Under the pieces are notes generated by a model. The model ran no database searches, was not told the DNA's origin, and saw only the letters and a program-made list of their open reading frames with translations. Source: Pelorhabdus rhamnosifermentans (lineage in GTDB: Bacteria > Bacillota > Negativicutes > UMGS1260). From it: DNA of 64,000 nt. The DNA lies in NCBI RefSeq assembly GCF_018835585.1, contig NZ_JAHGVE010000005.1, forward strand, positions 62,001 through 126,000, in the 5' to 3' direction. Shown piece after piece: positions 17,646 through 27,156 of the stretch. Every line of letters begins with the position of its first letter. The stretch's first letter is position 1. The translations under genes were made by a program, and so were the position numbers.

Positions 17646-18218
17646 ATAAAAACTATTGCCGTTGATCTTGATGATACATTGAATAACTTCTCTGATACGC
17701 TGCAAAATACTATCTTTTGCTATAATGACTCTTATGGTCTGCCCAAAGAAAGATTCGACAAATACCTCCTCGATATAAGACATAATGTTATCCCTGAAAG
17801 CACGCTACTAACAACCGAATTTTCTTATTTGCGTTACCGTATCCATGAACAGTGCCACCAACTGGCTACTGCCAAACCAGATGGTATCCAATTTATGCAA
17901 TGGCTAAAAGAAAATAACTGGAAAATTGTTATTTGTACCCATCGGGATTTACGAATGTCCAGTGCTTACACCGAAAAATGGTTAAAAGCCAATGAGATTC
18001 CTTATGATTATTTATTCACAGCCTTAAATAAAATCGTTTTTTGCAACCTATGGGAAATACCTCATTTAATTGATGATGCAGATTTTAACATCTTGTATGG
18101 CGAACAATATGGGGTTAATGTCTACTATCCCATCATGGAAAAACATACATCCATTCCTCAAAACGCTGCTAAAGGATTTTATACCTTCGATGAGGTGAAA
18201 CAGTGGATACAAGAGTAG
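17646..18218 (+). CDS. HAD superfamily 5'-nucleotidase-like phosphatase with ATA start
   Basis: The essential HAD motif I (VDLDDT, residues 6-11) lies upstream of the first normal start in this frame. A TAG stop sits 9 nt before an ATA at 17646, which is 9 nt after AAAGGAG, so translation must begin at ATA (190 aa) or an equally rare codon. Other HAD motifs are ICTHRD (96-101) and the acidic LIDDAD (141-146). The size and motif order resemble the 5'(3')-deoxyribonucleotidase (NT5C) group, which dephosphorylates nucleoside monophosphates. It overlaps the primase-like gene by 16 bp, so the two are translationally coupled. Confidence 0.7.
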   Translation: MKTIAVDLDDTLNNFSDTLQNTIFCYNDSYGLPKERFDKYLLDIRHNVIPESTLLTTEFSYLRYRIHEQCHQLATAKPDGIQFMQWLKENNWKIVICTHRDLRMSSAYTEKWLKANEIPYDYLFTALNKIVFCNLWEIPHLIDDADFNILYGEQYGVNVYYPIMEKHTSIPQNAAKGFYTFDEVKQWIQE

Positions 18219-18967
18219 CATTATTAAAAAATTTTTATAGTACCATGCAAACAAATAAACTAAAGTTAGAACTAATGAGTCATGGTTTTCCATTTTTAGA
18301 TAAACTGATATCGGAAGGTATCACCCTGGAATACGGTGAATTGGCAACGAATTTAGTCCATAAATACCGTCTCCTCAATGTCCCCCAACATCGCATGAAT
18401 CAACTTTTGCAGGGGCATGTAAACAAAATCCATAATATTTGCCTGTATTTTAATGAACTTGCCAACAATACTTTTTGCTTCAATTTAGATAATAATTGCA
18501 AGATTAACAACATGGCCCTCATCCCGGAAATGAAGCCCACCGTAACCCTCCTGAAGCAGCATTTGCAGAAATATGCTATAGAACCGCTGGTTATTGAGAG
18601 CGGACGAGGATATCATCTCTGGTGCCGCTTAGATCAAGCAGTAGACAATCAGCAGCTATTCGATTTTCTGCTCCGAATTTCAGCAAAAGCCATGGCTTCC
18701 TTAAGCGAACATGGCTATGATTACAACCGGGTTAAATTTAATATATATCCCCACCCTAAAACTATCAATATTGCCTCACTGCGCTTATTTGGATCAGAGC
18801 ATGTAAAAAAGAAAGTTTTCAGCTATGTTCATCTTGATCATTGTGTCCTAGATGAAGTGCAATCCTGGGAATACTTTTCACAATATCTAACTAGCAAAAC
18901 AATTTCCAAACACCAATTCCTTGAAGCCCATGCCGACCTGCTGGCCACTATTCCCCCGGGCAACTGA
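18203..18967 (+). CDS. Primase-like (archaeo-eukaryotic primase fold) protein, tentative
   Basis: This 254-residue protein starts at GTG inside the end of the HAD gene, with GAGGTG 6 nt upstream. The central part reads FCFNLDNN (92-98), then ESGRGYHLWCRLDQ (132-145), then INIASLRLFGSEH (188-200). This order resembles the DxD, sxH and basic motifs of archaeo-eukaryotic primase-type polymerases. The first acidic residue of the DxD is asparagine here, so it may be inactive or the match may be superficial. The first 80 residues are helical and unassigned. Coupling to a nucleotidase suggests nucleotide or nucleic-acid processing. Confidence 0.45.
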   Translation: MDTRVALLKNFYSTMQTNKLKLELMSHGFPFLDKLISEGITLEYGELATNLVHKYRLLNVPQHRMNQLLQGHVNKIHNICLYFNELANNTFCFNLDNNCKINNMALIPEMKPTVTLLKQHLQKYAIEPLVIESGRGYHLWCRLDQAVDNQQLFDFLLRISAKAMASLSEHGYDYNRVKFNIYPHPKTINIASLRLFGSEHVKKKVFSYVHLDHCVLDEVQSWEYFSQYLTSKTISKHQFLEAHADLLATIPPGN

Positions 18968-19283
18968 ATTTCATAAATATCCTCAATTCCACTAATACAA
19001 AGAGAGCCTGATGAATCAAATCATCGGGCTCAAGTATAACACTACAGTCTTTGCATTGTTAGTGCAGAAAAAGAATATACTTCTCGCCAATAGGTAAGAA
19101 ATAACATTTTTTCTAATTTTATTATCATTAGATATCTAATCACCATTAATTACAGGAAATAAAAAAAGTGCTGTCATCATATTTTCTATTTATTACTATT
19201 ATGGTATACTAATTACATTAAATGCTACACTATTAGTCTTACTATTGATAAGCAGCATATACCATTTAAGAAAGGAAGAAAAT
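18968..19283. other. Intergenic region before the GAPDH gene
   Basis: Contains the hairpin at 19004-19031, an AT-rich stretch and TATACT near 19204, a possible -10 box for the GAPDH gene. No small gene is visible. Confidence 0.4.
19004..19031. terminator. Hairpin, probable terminator of the HAD/primase-like pair
   Basis: GAGCCTGATGA / TCATCGGGCTC (one G-T pair) with a 6 nt loop. The following T-run is poor. Confidence 0.5.
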
Positions 19284-20330
19284 ATGATAACAAAAGTAGG
19301 AATTAACGGCTTTGGCCGCATCGGAAGAATGTGTCTTAGAGCGGCATTACAAAATAAAAATATACAAGTTGTTGCCATTAACAGTACGTCAGATAGCTTT
19401 TCCTCAGCTCACCTTATAGAATATGATTCAATACATGGTAAACTCAACAACAAAGTCGAAGCAACAGAAGATCAAATCATCATTGATGGGCAGCCCATAA
19501 AAATGATTTCCGACCGCAATCCCGCTAACCTTCCATGGGGAAAGCTCGGTGTCGACATCGTCATTGAAGCTACAGGAAAATTCAATTCCAGTAAAGATTG
19601 TGAAGTTCACCTGAGAAATGGTGCTAAAAAGGTTATCATTTCAGCACCTGCGAAAGACTCCACCCCTACAATTGTTATGGGAGTTAACGAAACTACTTAT
19701 AATTCACAATTCCATAAAGTTATATCGAATGCATCTTGTACAACAAACTGCTTAGCTCCTATTGTCAAAGTGATTCATGGTAATTTTGGAATTGTTAATG
19801 GCTTAATGTCAACGGTTCATGCCTTTACAACGGATCAACGCAGCTTAGACAATAGCCATAAAGATCCACGCCGCTCCAGAAGCTGTATGCAGTCGATAGT
19901 TCCGACAACTACGGGTGCCGCGAAAGCAATCGGCCTTGTAATACCTGAGTTAAAAGGAAAGTTAAACGGAGTTTCCGTACGTGTTCCAGTTCCCGATGTC
20001 TCCTTAGTTGATTTGGTTGTTGAACTAGAACAAGACATTACCGTTGATAAGATTAACAACGCTTTACGTACTGCCGCCGAGGGCTCTATGTTGGGTATTA
20101 TCGAATACTGTGATAAGCCTCTCGTTTCAATTGACTTTTTAGGTAATAAACACTCAGCTATCGTAGATGCCCTATCCACATTAGTTGTTGCTAAACGAAC
20201 AGCCAAAATTCTTGCATGGTACGATAACGAATGGGCCTACTCCTGCCGGGTAATTGATTTAGCACAATACGTCGGTAAAACTCTATGTAAAGAGAAACTC
20301 GATAATATTAAAATAAAAGCTGTAGGATAG
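19284..20330 (+). CDS. gap: Glyceraldehyde-3-phosphate dehydrogenase, GapB-like
   Basis: This 348-residue type I GAPDH has its start at MITKVGINGFGRIGR, after AAAGGAAG; the longer frame lacks support. The NAD fold motif is at 7-13, the catalytic cysteine is in SNASCTTNC (C152), and the partner histidine is in STVHAFT (H179). After the second strand it reads AINSTSD, with serine where NAD-specific glycolytic enzymes have aspartate. The gluconeogenic NADP-accepting GapB of Bacillus also lacks that aspartate. No pgk or tpi follows, which supports a separate, perhaps anabolic, role. It ends at a shared bidirectional terminator. Confidence 0.9.
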   Translation: MITKVGINGFGRIGRMCLRAALQNKNIQVVAINSTSDSFSSAHLIEYDSIHGKLNNKVEATEDQIIIDGQPIKMISDRNPANLPWGKLGVDIVIEATGKFNSSKDCEVHLRNGAKKVIISAPAKDSTPTIVMGVNETTYNSQFHKVISNASCTTNCLAPIVKVIHGNFGIVNGLMSTVHAFTTDQRSLDNSHKDPRRSRSCMQSIVPTTTGAAKAIGLVIPELKGKLNGVSVRVPVPDVSLVDLVVELEQDITVDKINNALRTAAEGSMLGIIEYCDKPLVSIDFLGNKHSAIVDALSTLVVAKRTAKILAWYDNEWAYSCRVIDLAQYVGKTLCKEKLDNIKIKAVG

Positions 20331-20349
20331 TAATGAGAAAGTGCATAAA

Positions 20350-20384
20350 AAAGGACTGAGCCATCGAAAGAGGTTCAGTCCTTT
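20350..20384. terminator. Bidirectional terminator
   Basis: AAAGGACTGAGCC / GGTTCAGTCCTTTT (one G-T pair), between GAPDH and the end of the xyl-type operon. Confidence 0.85.
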
Positions 20385-20417
20385 TGATATTAGAAAACGC
20401 ACGGGCTGCGATAAGTA

Positions 20418-21899
20418 TTATGCAAATGGGTTTTCCGTTTTATATAACAACCCTTTAGGTTGGTTAAAAGCAATATCTTTAATTCCCAAATATTGGAACA
20501 CAGCAAATAATGCTTTACCATAATGACCAAATGCGACTGCACCGTGATGGGGATAACGTTTTTCAATTAAAACATGACGGTAGAACCGTCCCATTTCAGG
20601 AATTGCAAAAATACCGATTCCACCAAATGAGCCTGTGGGAACAGGCAGAACTTCCCCTTGTGCAATGTAAGAAGTAAGTTTGGCATTTGCCGTACTTTGC
20701 AGACGGAAGAAAGTAATTTTTCCTGCGGCTATATCGCCTTCTAACGTTCCTCTCGTAATGTCGGGAACTCCCCCGTCTTCAAGCAGTCTGTTTTGAATCA
20801 ATTGATACTTTACTGCCCCTTTGGCAAGTTTGCACAGCGGTGTATTCCCGCAATGAAAACCCATAAATGTATCTTTTAATGTATAGTTAAATTTTCCGGC
20901 GATATTTTCATCAAACACATCTTTCGGAACGGAATTGTTTATATCCAGAAGGGTTACCGTATCATTGCTTACACACATACCGATATACTCACTTAATGCA
21001 CCGTAGATGTCGACCTCACAGGCAACAGGAATACCATTGGAAACAAGACGACTGTTTACATAACACGGTTCGAATCCGAATTTATTCGGAAAGGCAGGCC
21101 AGCATTTGTTGGCAAAGGCTACATATTTACTTGCACCTTTATTTTTTTCAGCCCAGTCGATTAACGTTAGTTCATATTGCGCCATACGAGGGAGAAGATC
21201 AGGATATTTGTTCCCGGCACCCAATTCATCTGCCATGTCTTTTACAACATCGGGGATTCTCGGGTCGCCAGCGTGTTCTTTATAGGAAATCAAAAGATCG
21301 AGTTCGGAGTTTTCCTGAACCTCGATATCAAGATCATAAAGTGGTTGAATCGGTGCATTACAAGCAAAAAAATCTTGCGGACGCGGGCCGAAGGTGATGA
21401 TTTTCAAGCTGGAGAGACCGATTAATGTACGTGCTACAGGGAGAAAGTCTTCGATCATATGAGCAATTTCGTCCGCTGTACCTACAGGGTATTCAGGAAT
21501 AAACGCTTTTAATTTACGGAGTCCTAAATTATAAGAACAGTTCAATACGCCGCAATACGCATCGCCTCTACCATTGATTAAATCTTTACCGCTTTCTTCA
21601 GCTGCTGCAACGTACATAACGGGGCCTTCAAAATTCTTTGCAATTAAAGTCTCAGGTGTTTCAGGTCCAAAGTTTCCTAAGAATACAACAAGTGCATTGC
21701 AATCGGCATCTTTCACTTCCTGTACGGCTTTCAGCATATCATTTTCATTTTCCACGGTTGTTCTTGCTTCAAAAATTTTTCCCTGCGTTTTTGTATAGCT
21801 TTCGACAATAGCCTTTCTTCTATTTTCCGATAGGGAAATAATAAAACAATCACGGCTTACGGAAATGATTCCCAGCTTTACTTCTGGAATATTGTTCAT
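20418..21899 (-). CDS. L-fucose/L-arabinose isomerase family protein
   Basis: This 493-residue sugar isomerase of the FucI/AraA-like fold interconverts an aldose and a ketose using Mn2+. Candidate metal residues are in ACEVDIYG (E295, D297), LLDINN (D319) and the C-terminal HHGAVAFGHYGK. Glycine-rich GSFGGIGIFAIPEMGR precedes the last one. It is the last gene of an operon with xylulokinase and a xylose-type ABC importer. No XylA is visible, so it is the only candidate to make the ketose that the kinase phosphorylates. The true substrate (xylose, arabinose or a rarer pentose) cannot be read off. GGAG lies 10 nt before the ATG. Confidence 0.8.
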   Translation of the reverse strand: MNNIPEVKLGIISVSRDCFIISLSENRRKAIVESYTKTQGKIFEARTTVENENDMLKAVQEVKDADCNALVVFLGNFGPETPETLIAKNFEGPVMYVAAAEESGKDLINGRGDAYCGVLNCSYNLGLRKLKAFIPEYPVGTADEIAHMIEDFLPVARTLIGLSSLKIITFGPRPQDFFACNAPIQPLYDLDIEVQENSELDLLISYKEHAGDPRIPDVVKDMADELGAGNKYPDLLPRMAQYELTLIDWAEKNKGASKYVAFANKCWPAFPNKFGFEPCYVNSRLVSNGIPVACEVDIYGALSEYIGMCVSNDTVTLLDINNSVPKDVFDENIAGKFNYTLKDTFMGFHCGNTPLCKLAKGAVKYQLIQNRLLEDGGVPDITRGTLEGDIAAGKITFFRLQSTANAKLTSYIAQGEVLPVPTGSFGGIGIFAIPEMGRFYRHVLIEKRYPHHGAVAFGHYGKALFAVFQYLGIKDIAFNQPKGLLYKTENPFA

Positions 21900-21961
21900 G
21901 CTATTTACTCTCCTTTATCATTCAAATTATTTATTTTTTAGCCCTCTGTTAATGATACTGC

Positions 21962-23011
21962 CTATTTTATTCCAAACTGATACGTTGTTTCAGCATGATA
22001 TACTTTTCCCTTTTCTAAAACGGGCTGAAGAAAATTCGGATTTTCTAATGCATTCGGAAAGTATTGGCTTTCTAAACAGAATCCGCATCTTTTGTAAATA
22101 GTTGCACCTTTTTTTCCAGCAGAAGCGCCATCTAAATAATTTCCGCTATAGAATTGAATACCGGGTAACGTCGTTGCTGCAATTAATGTGATGCCTGAAC
22201 TTTCGGCATAAGCCCAGGCCGCTTGTTTTAATGTGCCATCATAATCGTTAATAGCCCAATTATGGTCGAATCCGCCGGCAAATTGAATTTGTTCAAAGCT
22301 ACTATCAATATTGTCACCTATTCTCGTCGGCTGCCTCAAATCAAGCGGCGTATTTTCTACAGAAACAATTTCCCCGTTCGGGAGAGATTCTTGATCGGCA
22401 ACAGTATAACAATCTGCAAAGAGTTGAATTTTTTGATCTACGATAGTACCACTGTCATAGCCTGATAAATTGAAATAAGTGTGATTGGTAAGATTACATA
22501 CTGTATCGGCATCGCTCGTTGCAACGTAATCAATGGATAACCGATTGTCATCGGATAATGTATAAGTAACATGCACAGTAAGGGTTCCCGGATAACCTTC
22601 TTCACCGTCAGGACTAATATAAGTAAGTTTTAATCCAGTTTCTGTCGTTTCCGCATCCCAAACTTTTTTATCAAAGCCAATTTTACCGCCGTGTAAATGA
22701 TTGTTTCCATCGTTACAATATAGTTGATATTTTTTGCCGTTTAATTTAAATTGGCCTTTGGCAATTCGATTGCCGCAGCGTCCGATGAGAGCACCGATAT
22801 ATTTATCTTGCGTTTCATAGCTTGCGAGATCATCATATCCTAAAACAACATCGATAAGAATCCCGTCTCTGTCTGGCACCTTTACAGATACAATCGTACC
22901 GCCAAATGTCGAAACGCTCACGCTCATTTTATTCTTGTTTGTCAGCGTATAAAGAAATACCTCGGTACCTTGTATCGTCGTTCCGAATTCTTGTTTGGAA
23001 ACCTGGATCAT
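21962..23011 (-). CDS. galM: Aldose 1-epimerase (mutarotase)
   Basis: This 349-residue enzyme interconverts alpha and beta anomers of aldoses. Family signatures are GRCGNRIAKGQF (77-88 region), NDGNNHLHGGKIGFDKKVWD with the catalytic-region histidine, NLTNHTYFNLSG with the second histidine, and the C-terminal LESQYFPNALENPNF carrying the catalytic glutamate. Length is typical. In this operon it would speed conversion of the imported sugar to the anomer used by the isomerase. AAGGAGG sits upstream of the start. Confidence 0.92.
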   Translation of the reverse strand: MIQVSKQEFGTTIQGTEVFLYTLTNKNKMSVSVSTFGGTIVSVKVPDRDGILIDVVLGYDDLASYETQDKYIGALIGRCGNRIAKGQFKLNGKKYQLYCNDGNNHLHGGKIGFDKKVWDAETTETGLKLTYISPDGEEGYPGTLTVHVTYTLSDDNRLSIDYVATSDADTVCNLTNHTYFNLSGYDSGTIVDQKIQLFADCYTVADQESLPNGEIVSVENTPLDLRQPTRIGDNIDSSFEQIQFAGGFDHNWAINDYDGTLKQAAWAYAESSGITLIAATTLPGIQFYSGNYLDGASAGKKGATIYKRCGFCLESQYFPNALENPNFLQPVLEKGKVYHAETTYQFGIK

Positions 23012-23139
23012 TTTTCACCCTCCTTATAATACACTTTAAATTTTCAGATTTACAATTAATACTTCATTTAACAATTTCAAGTTCTCCAGATAGTAAATAA
23101 AACGGCTTGCAGTAGAACTGATTTTCCGCAGGGATGTAT

Positions 23140-24321
23140 TCATTTTTTGTTTTTTGTAGCAATATCCACCCATACGGCAAAAACCAAGATCGAACCTTTA
23201 ACAATAAGCTGCCAGAAGTTTTCAATATTTAACATACTCATTCCATTGTCTAGACTAGCCATGACCAAAGCTCCGACAAGAGCTCCGCCTACACTGCCCA
23301 CACCACCCATTAAGCTTGCGCCACCAATAACGCATGCCGCAATCGCATCCATTTCAGCATTTTGCCCGGCTGCAACTGAAGCGGCATTTAACCTAGAACA
23401 CAGCAAAATTGCAGCAATAGCCACTAATACCCCACTGATGGCAAACAAGGTCATCGTCATTTTTTTGACGTGAATCCCAGATAATGTTGCTGCTTCGGAA
23501 TTCCCCCCCAAGGCATAGACTCTGCGACCAAAAACAGTTTTATTTAATATGTAGGAAAATACCACTGCTAATAAGGCAAGTATCAGCACCGGAACCGGGA
23601 ACCCTTGATAAGAATTTAAAATACTAATGAATAAAATGATCAAAGCCGCACAAAACGCAATTTTTATTCCTTCCACCGAAACCGATGGTACCGCCAAACC
23701 GTACTGAGCCCGCAATTTTCTGCCGCTCATAGTGGTATATACGATAGCAGCAATAGCAATGATCCCCAAAAATATTCCAATACCATCTATTAAATAAGCA
23801 TTCCCAACAAATCGAATATCGGGAGTCAGAGAAGCTACAGTAGTTCCCTTGGTCATACCGATAAGAATTCCTCGAAAAACCAGCATGCCACCCAAAGTAA
23901 CGATAAAAGACGGTATTTTTTTATAAGCAATCAGCCAACCATTCAATACACCAATTATTAAACCAATCATCAAGGTTATGCCCATTGCGACAATCCCATT
24001 GACGTGGAACCATACATTGAGAACTGCAACTATACCACCTAATAACCCCATAAAGGACCCTACGGAAAGATCGATATGCCCCGCAATAATTACAAAAACC
24101 ATTCCGATAGATAAAACACCTGTTATTGACATTTGTCGAAATAGATTAGACAAATTTCTAGAAGTTAAAAAGTCTCCATTTGTCGCTACACTAAAAAGAA
24201 CCCAAATGGAGATTAGTGCCAAAATCATAGTGTACGTTTTGATGTTAAAGTTAAACAGGGATGTAAGCGAATTCTTTTTATTCACTGCTATTCCATTGCT
24301 TGTTTCCATCTTTGCAGTCAC
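23140..24321 (-). CDS. xylH: Xylose-type sugar ABC transporter permease
   Basis: This permease of about 393 residues belongs to the ribose/xylose branch (RbsC/XylH type), with around ten membrane helices, LSVGSFMGLLGGIVAVLN near the centre of the first half and CVIGGASLMGGVGSVGGA near the C-terminus. I start it at GTG 24321, which overlaps the xylG stop (GTGA) and follows AGGGGGG. The frame extends further upstream but inside xylG. It forms the membrane channel for the XylF/XylG system. Sugar preference cannot be proved from the permease alone. Confidence 0.9.
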   Translation of the reverse strand: MTAKMETSNGIAVNKKNSLTSLFNFNIKTYTMILALISIWVLFSVATNGDFLTSRNLSNLFRQMSITGVLSIGMVFVIIAGHIDLSVGSFMGLLGGIVAVLNVWFHVNGIVAMGITLMIGLIIGVLNGWLIAYKKIPSFIVTLGGMLVFRGILIGMTKGTTVASLTPDIRFVGNAYLIDGIGIFLGIIAIAAIVYTTMSGRKLRAQYGLAVPSVSVEGIKIAFCAALIILFISILNSYQGFPVPVLILALLAVVFSYILNKTVFGRRVYALGGNSEAATLSGIHVKKMTMTLFAISGVLVAIAAILLCSRLNAASVAAGQNAEMDAIAACVIGGASLMGGVGSVGGALVGALVMASLDNGMSMLNIENFWQLIVKGSILVFAVWVDIATKNKK

Positions 24322-25844
24322 GCAGTAGCCCCCCCTATAGCACAATGCATTATTTGTTCCTGATCAAGATTTTTATTAATGAATTCCCCTCTAATACGCC
24401 CCTCGTTCATGACCAATATTCGGTCAGCCATACCTAATACCTCCGGTAAATCGGACGATATCATAATAATAGCGATCCCTTCAGCTGCTAATTGATTAAT
24501 GAGATTATAGATTTCATATTTAGCTCCAACATCAATTCCTCGAGTCGGTTCATCCAAAATAAGCACTGTTAACTTGCGCAACAAATATTTTGCCAAAACA
24601 ACCTTTTGTTGATTGCCACCGCTCAGGTTCTTAAGAATAGCATCTAAACTTGGCGCTTTAATTCTTAACTTCTTCATATAAGTATTGACATTTGTTAGTT
24701 CCTTACAATTATCTATTCCATCAAATCTTGAACGATAATTTTCGATATTAGCTAATGTCATGTTCTGTTTAACTGACATCAATTCTATGATACCATGACG
24801 CTTACGGTCCTCCGGTACCATAGCAATACCATGATCTAATGCATCTTTAGGATGATTAATAATTAATTTTTCCCCATTTAAATAGACTTCTCCGCTATGT
24901 TTACCAGCATGAAAACCATAAATAGCGGATACCAGTTCTGTGCGGCCTGCCCCGACCAAACCAGCGATTCCCAAGACTTCCCCACGATTCAAATGAAAGC
25001 TAACGTTATCAACCAATTTTTTATCCGGTTCACTGGCATCATATAAAGTAAAGTCTTTAACATAAAAAACTTTCTCATCCGTTACATGACTCTCTTTCGG
25101 ATAAAGATCGGTGATTTCACGTCCCACCATCATCCTCACAATATCATCTTTCGTTACATTCTCAACTCGTTCTGACCCGATAGACTGGCCGTCACGAATC
25201 ACCGTGACCGCATCTGCAAACCGAAAGACCTCATCTAGCTTGTGGGATATATAAATACAAGTAACGCCTTTTTGTTTTAGCCGCCCCAATATATTAACAA
25301 GGATCTCCACTTCCCCTTCGGAAAGCGAAGCCGTAGGTTCATCTAAAATAAGCAATGTGGCATGTTTGGCTAAAGCTTTTGCGATCTCGACAAGTTGCTG
25401 CTGTCCTGTGCCTAGTTGTTTTATGATCGTATAAGGACTAATATCTAATTTCATTTCATTCAGGAGTTCCTGTGTTTTAGCCAGCATAGCTGGCATGTTG
25501 ATAATCCCTTTGGATTGCAATTCATTCCCCATAAAAATATTTTCATATACTGGTAATTCTTTAAACAGCGCCATTTCCTGATGAATAATAGCTATGCCTG
25601 CCTGCTCAGCATCCGTGATATTTCGAATCACCAATTGCTTCTGATTAAAAATAATCTCCCCTTGATAAGTACCATTGACATATACACCGCTTAGCACTTT
25701 CATTAATGTTGATTTACCAGCGCCATTTTCACCGCACAAGGCATGAATTTCCCCTCTTTTTACTTGGAAAGAAACATTGTTCAGCGCTCGGACGCCAGAA
25801 AACTCCTTGACAATCCCCTTCATCTCCAAAATATAATCGCTCAT
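24318..25844 (-). CDS. xylG: Sugar ABC transporter ATP-binding protein (two ABC domains)
   Basis: This 508-residue protein has two tandem nucleotide-binding domains, as in XylG/RbsA/MglA. The first has GENGAGKST near 38-46, LGTGQQQLVEIAKAL and LILDEPTASL. The second has a degenerate Walker A (GLVGAGRTE), LSGGNQQKVVLAKYL and LILDEPTRGIDVG, the pattern normal for this family. It energises import of a monosaccharide with XylH and XylF. AGGGGA lies 6 nt before the ATG. The order F-G-H within the operon is the same as in E. coli. Confidence 0.92.
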   Translation of the reverse strand: MSDYILEMKGIVKEFSGVRALNNVSFQVKRGEIHALCGENGAGKSTLMKVLSGVYVNGTYQGEIIFNQKQLVIRNITDAEQAGIAIIHQEMALFKELPVYENIFMGNELQSKGIINMPAMLAKTQELLNEMKLDISPYTIIKQLGTGQQQLVEIAKALAKHATLLILDEPTASLSEGEVEILVNILGRLKQKGVTCIYISHKLDEVFRFADAVTVIRDGQSIGSERVENVTKDDIVRMMVGREITDLYPKESHVTDEKVFYVKDFTLYDASEPDKKLVDNVSFHLNRGEVLGIAGLVGAGRTELVSAIYGFHAGKHSGEVYLNGEKLIINHPKDALDHGIAMVPEDRKRHGIIELMSVKQNMTLANIENYRSRFDGIDNCKELTNVNTYMKKLRIKAPSLDAILKNLSGGNQQKVVLAKYLLRKLTVLILDEPTRGIDVGAKYEIYNLINQLAAEGIAIIMISSDLPEVLGMADRILVMNEGRIRGEFINKNLDQEQIMHCAIGGATA

Positions 25845-25908
25845 TCTTATCCCCTCATATTCAAATTGAGCAGGTGAGGGAAAAATATCCTATCACCTGC
25901 CATTTGAG

Positions 25909-26988
25909 TTACATTTTAGGCCATTTGTCTTTGGGAACGTTTTTAAATACATCTTCTAATTTGTTATAACCATCTTTGATAACAGTGTCGACCATATTTT
26001 TCATATCAACGGCAATCGGTGTAAGAAGAATGGACTGAACATCTTTAGCCCCGTTGTTGACTACACCGTCCGTTTTGACTACTTCCCCTTTGGCAATCTG
26101 AACTGCAGCTTCGGCGGCTCTCGTAGCAATACTTTTAATCGGTTTGTAAACAGTCATCGTCTGTTTGCCTTCCACGATTCTCTGGCAAGCCGCCAGTTCC
26201 GCATCTTGACCGGAAATTGGCACCTTTCCATCCAACCCCTGCGCCGCCAATGCTTGAACAGCTCCCCCAGCAGTACTATCGTTGGAAGCAACTACAGCAT
26301 CAATTTTATTATTGTTAGCTGTCAGTGCATTTTCCATAATCTTTAGCGCTTCTTCAGGCAGCCAATCTTTCGCCCATTGATCGCCCACTACATTGATATC
26401 GCCTTTATCAATCAGCGGTTTCAAAACATTCATTTGCCCTTGACGAAGCATTTTGGCATTATTGTCAGTAGGCGAGCCGCCCATCATGAAATAATTCCCC
26501 TTAGGTTTAAGTTGTGCAATGGCTTGCGCCTGTATTTCGCCGACTTTAATGTTGTCGAATGAAATGTAATAATCAACATCTGAGTTTGTAATCAAACGGT
26601 CATAGGACAACACTTTAATCCCTGCTTTATGAGCCTGTTCAATAATAGGAGCCATCGCCTCGCCATTATGCGGAATGATAACCAATACATTGATGCCCTG
26701 GGAAATAAGATTTTCACATTGTGAGAACTGCGTCTGATCATCGCCATTTGCAGATTGGACAACCACTTCAGCCCCCAGTTCTTTAGCTTTTTCGGTAAAG
26801 AGATCTCTGTCATGCTGCCATCTTTCTAATTTTAAATCATCCATGCTGAGACCAATTTTAATAGCCTTGCCCTTTTGCGCAGGAGCCCCTGATGAAGCAG
26901 ATTCTTGTCTTGTACACCCTGCCATCATTAATAAAGAAGCAACACAAATTGACACCAAAATAAGTAATAACCGTTTTCCTTTAAGCAT
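25909..26988 (-). CDS. xylF: D-xylose-type periplasmic sugar-binding lipoprotein
   Basis: This 359-residue lipoprotein has its start MLKGKRLLLI at 26988 after AGGGGA, and a lipobox MMAGC with the lipidated Cys at 25. Mature-domain motifs typical of XylF include GLSMDDLKLERWQHDRD, SYDRLI, NAKMLRQGQM, VVASNDSTAGGAVQAL and SGQDAELAACQRI. It captures sugar for XylGH. Lipidation is usual in Firmicutes, and here it would hold the protein in the periplasm of a diderm. A 50-residue in-frame extension upstream has no start signals. Confidence 0.93.
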   Translation of the reverse strand: MLKGKRLLLILVSICVASLLMMAGCTRQESASSGAPAQKGKAIKIGLSMDDLKLERWQHDRDLFTEKAKELGAEVVVQSANGDDQTQFSQCENLISQGINVLVIIPHNGEAMAPIIEQAHKAGIKVLSYDRLITNSDVDYYISFDNIKVGEIQAQAIAQLKPKGNYFMMGGSPTDNNAKMLRQGQMNVLKPLIDKGDINVVGDQWAKDWLPEEALKIMENALTANNNKIDAVVASNDSTAGGAVQALAAQGLDGKVPISGQDAELAACQRIVEGKQTMTVYKPIKSIATRAAEAAVQIAKGEVVKTDGVVNNGAKDVQSILLTPIAVDMKNMVDTVIKDGYNKLEDVFKNVPKDKWPKM

Positions 26989-27156
26989 GGTATTTCCCCT
27001 CCCATTATTTTGATAAGAACCAAGCCATACATTCACCCACTGAGCCTTGAGCAAATGTTTATGACTAAATACCTTCATGATGAATGAACGAATGCCATAC
27101 CAACACGAAACAGCAAAAATCTGGACACTAATTCGCATATCGTTAAAGTCAACAAA

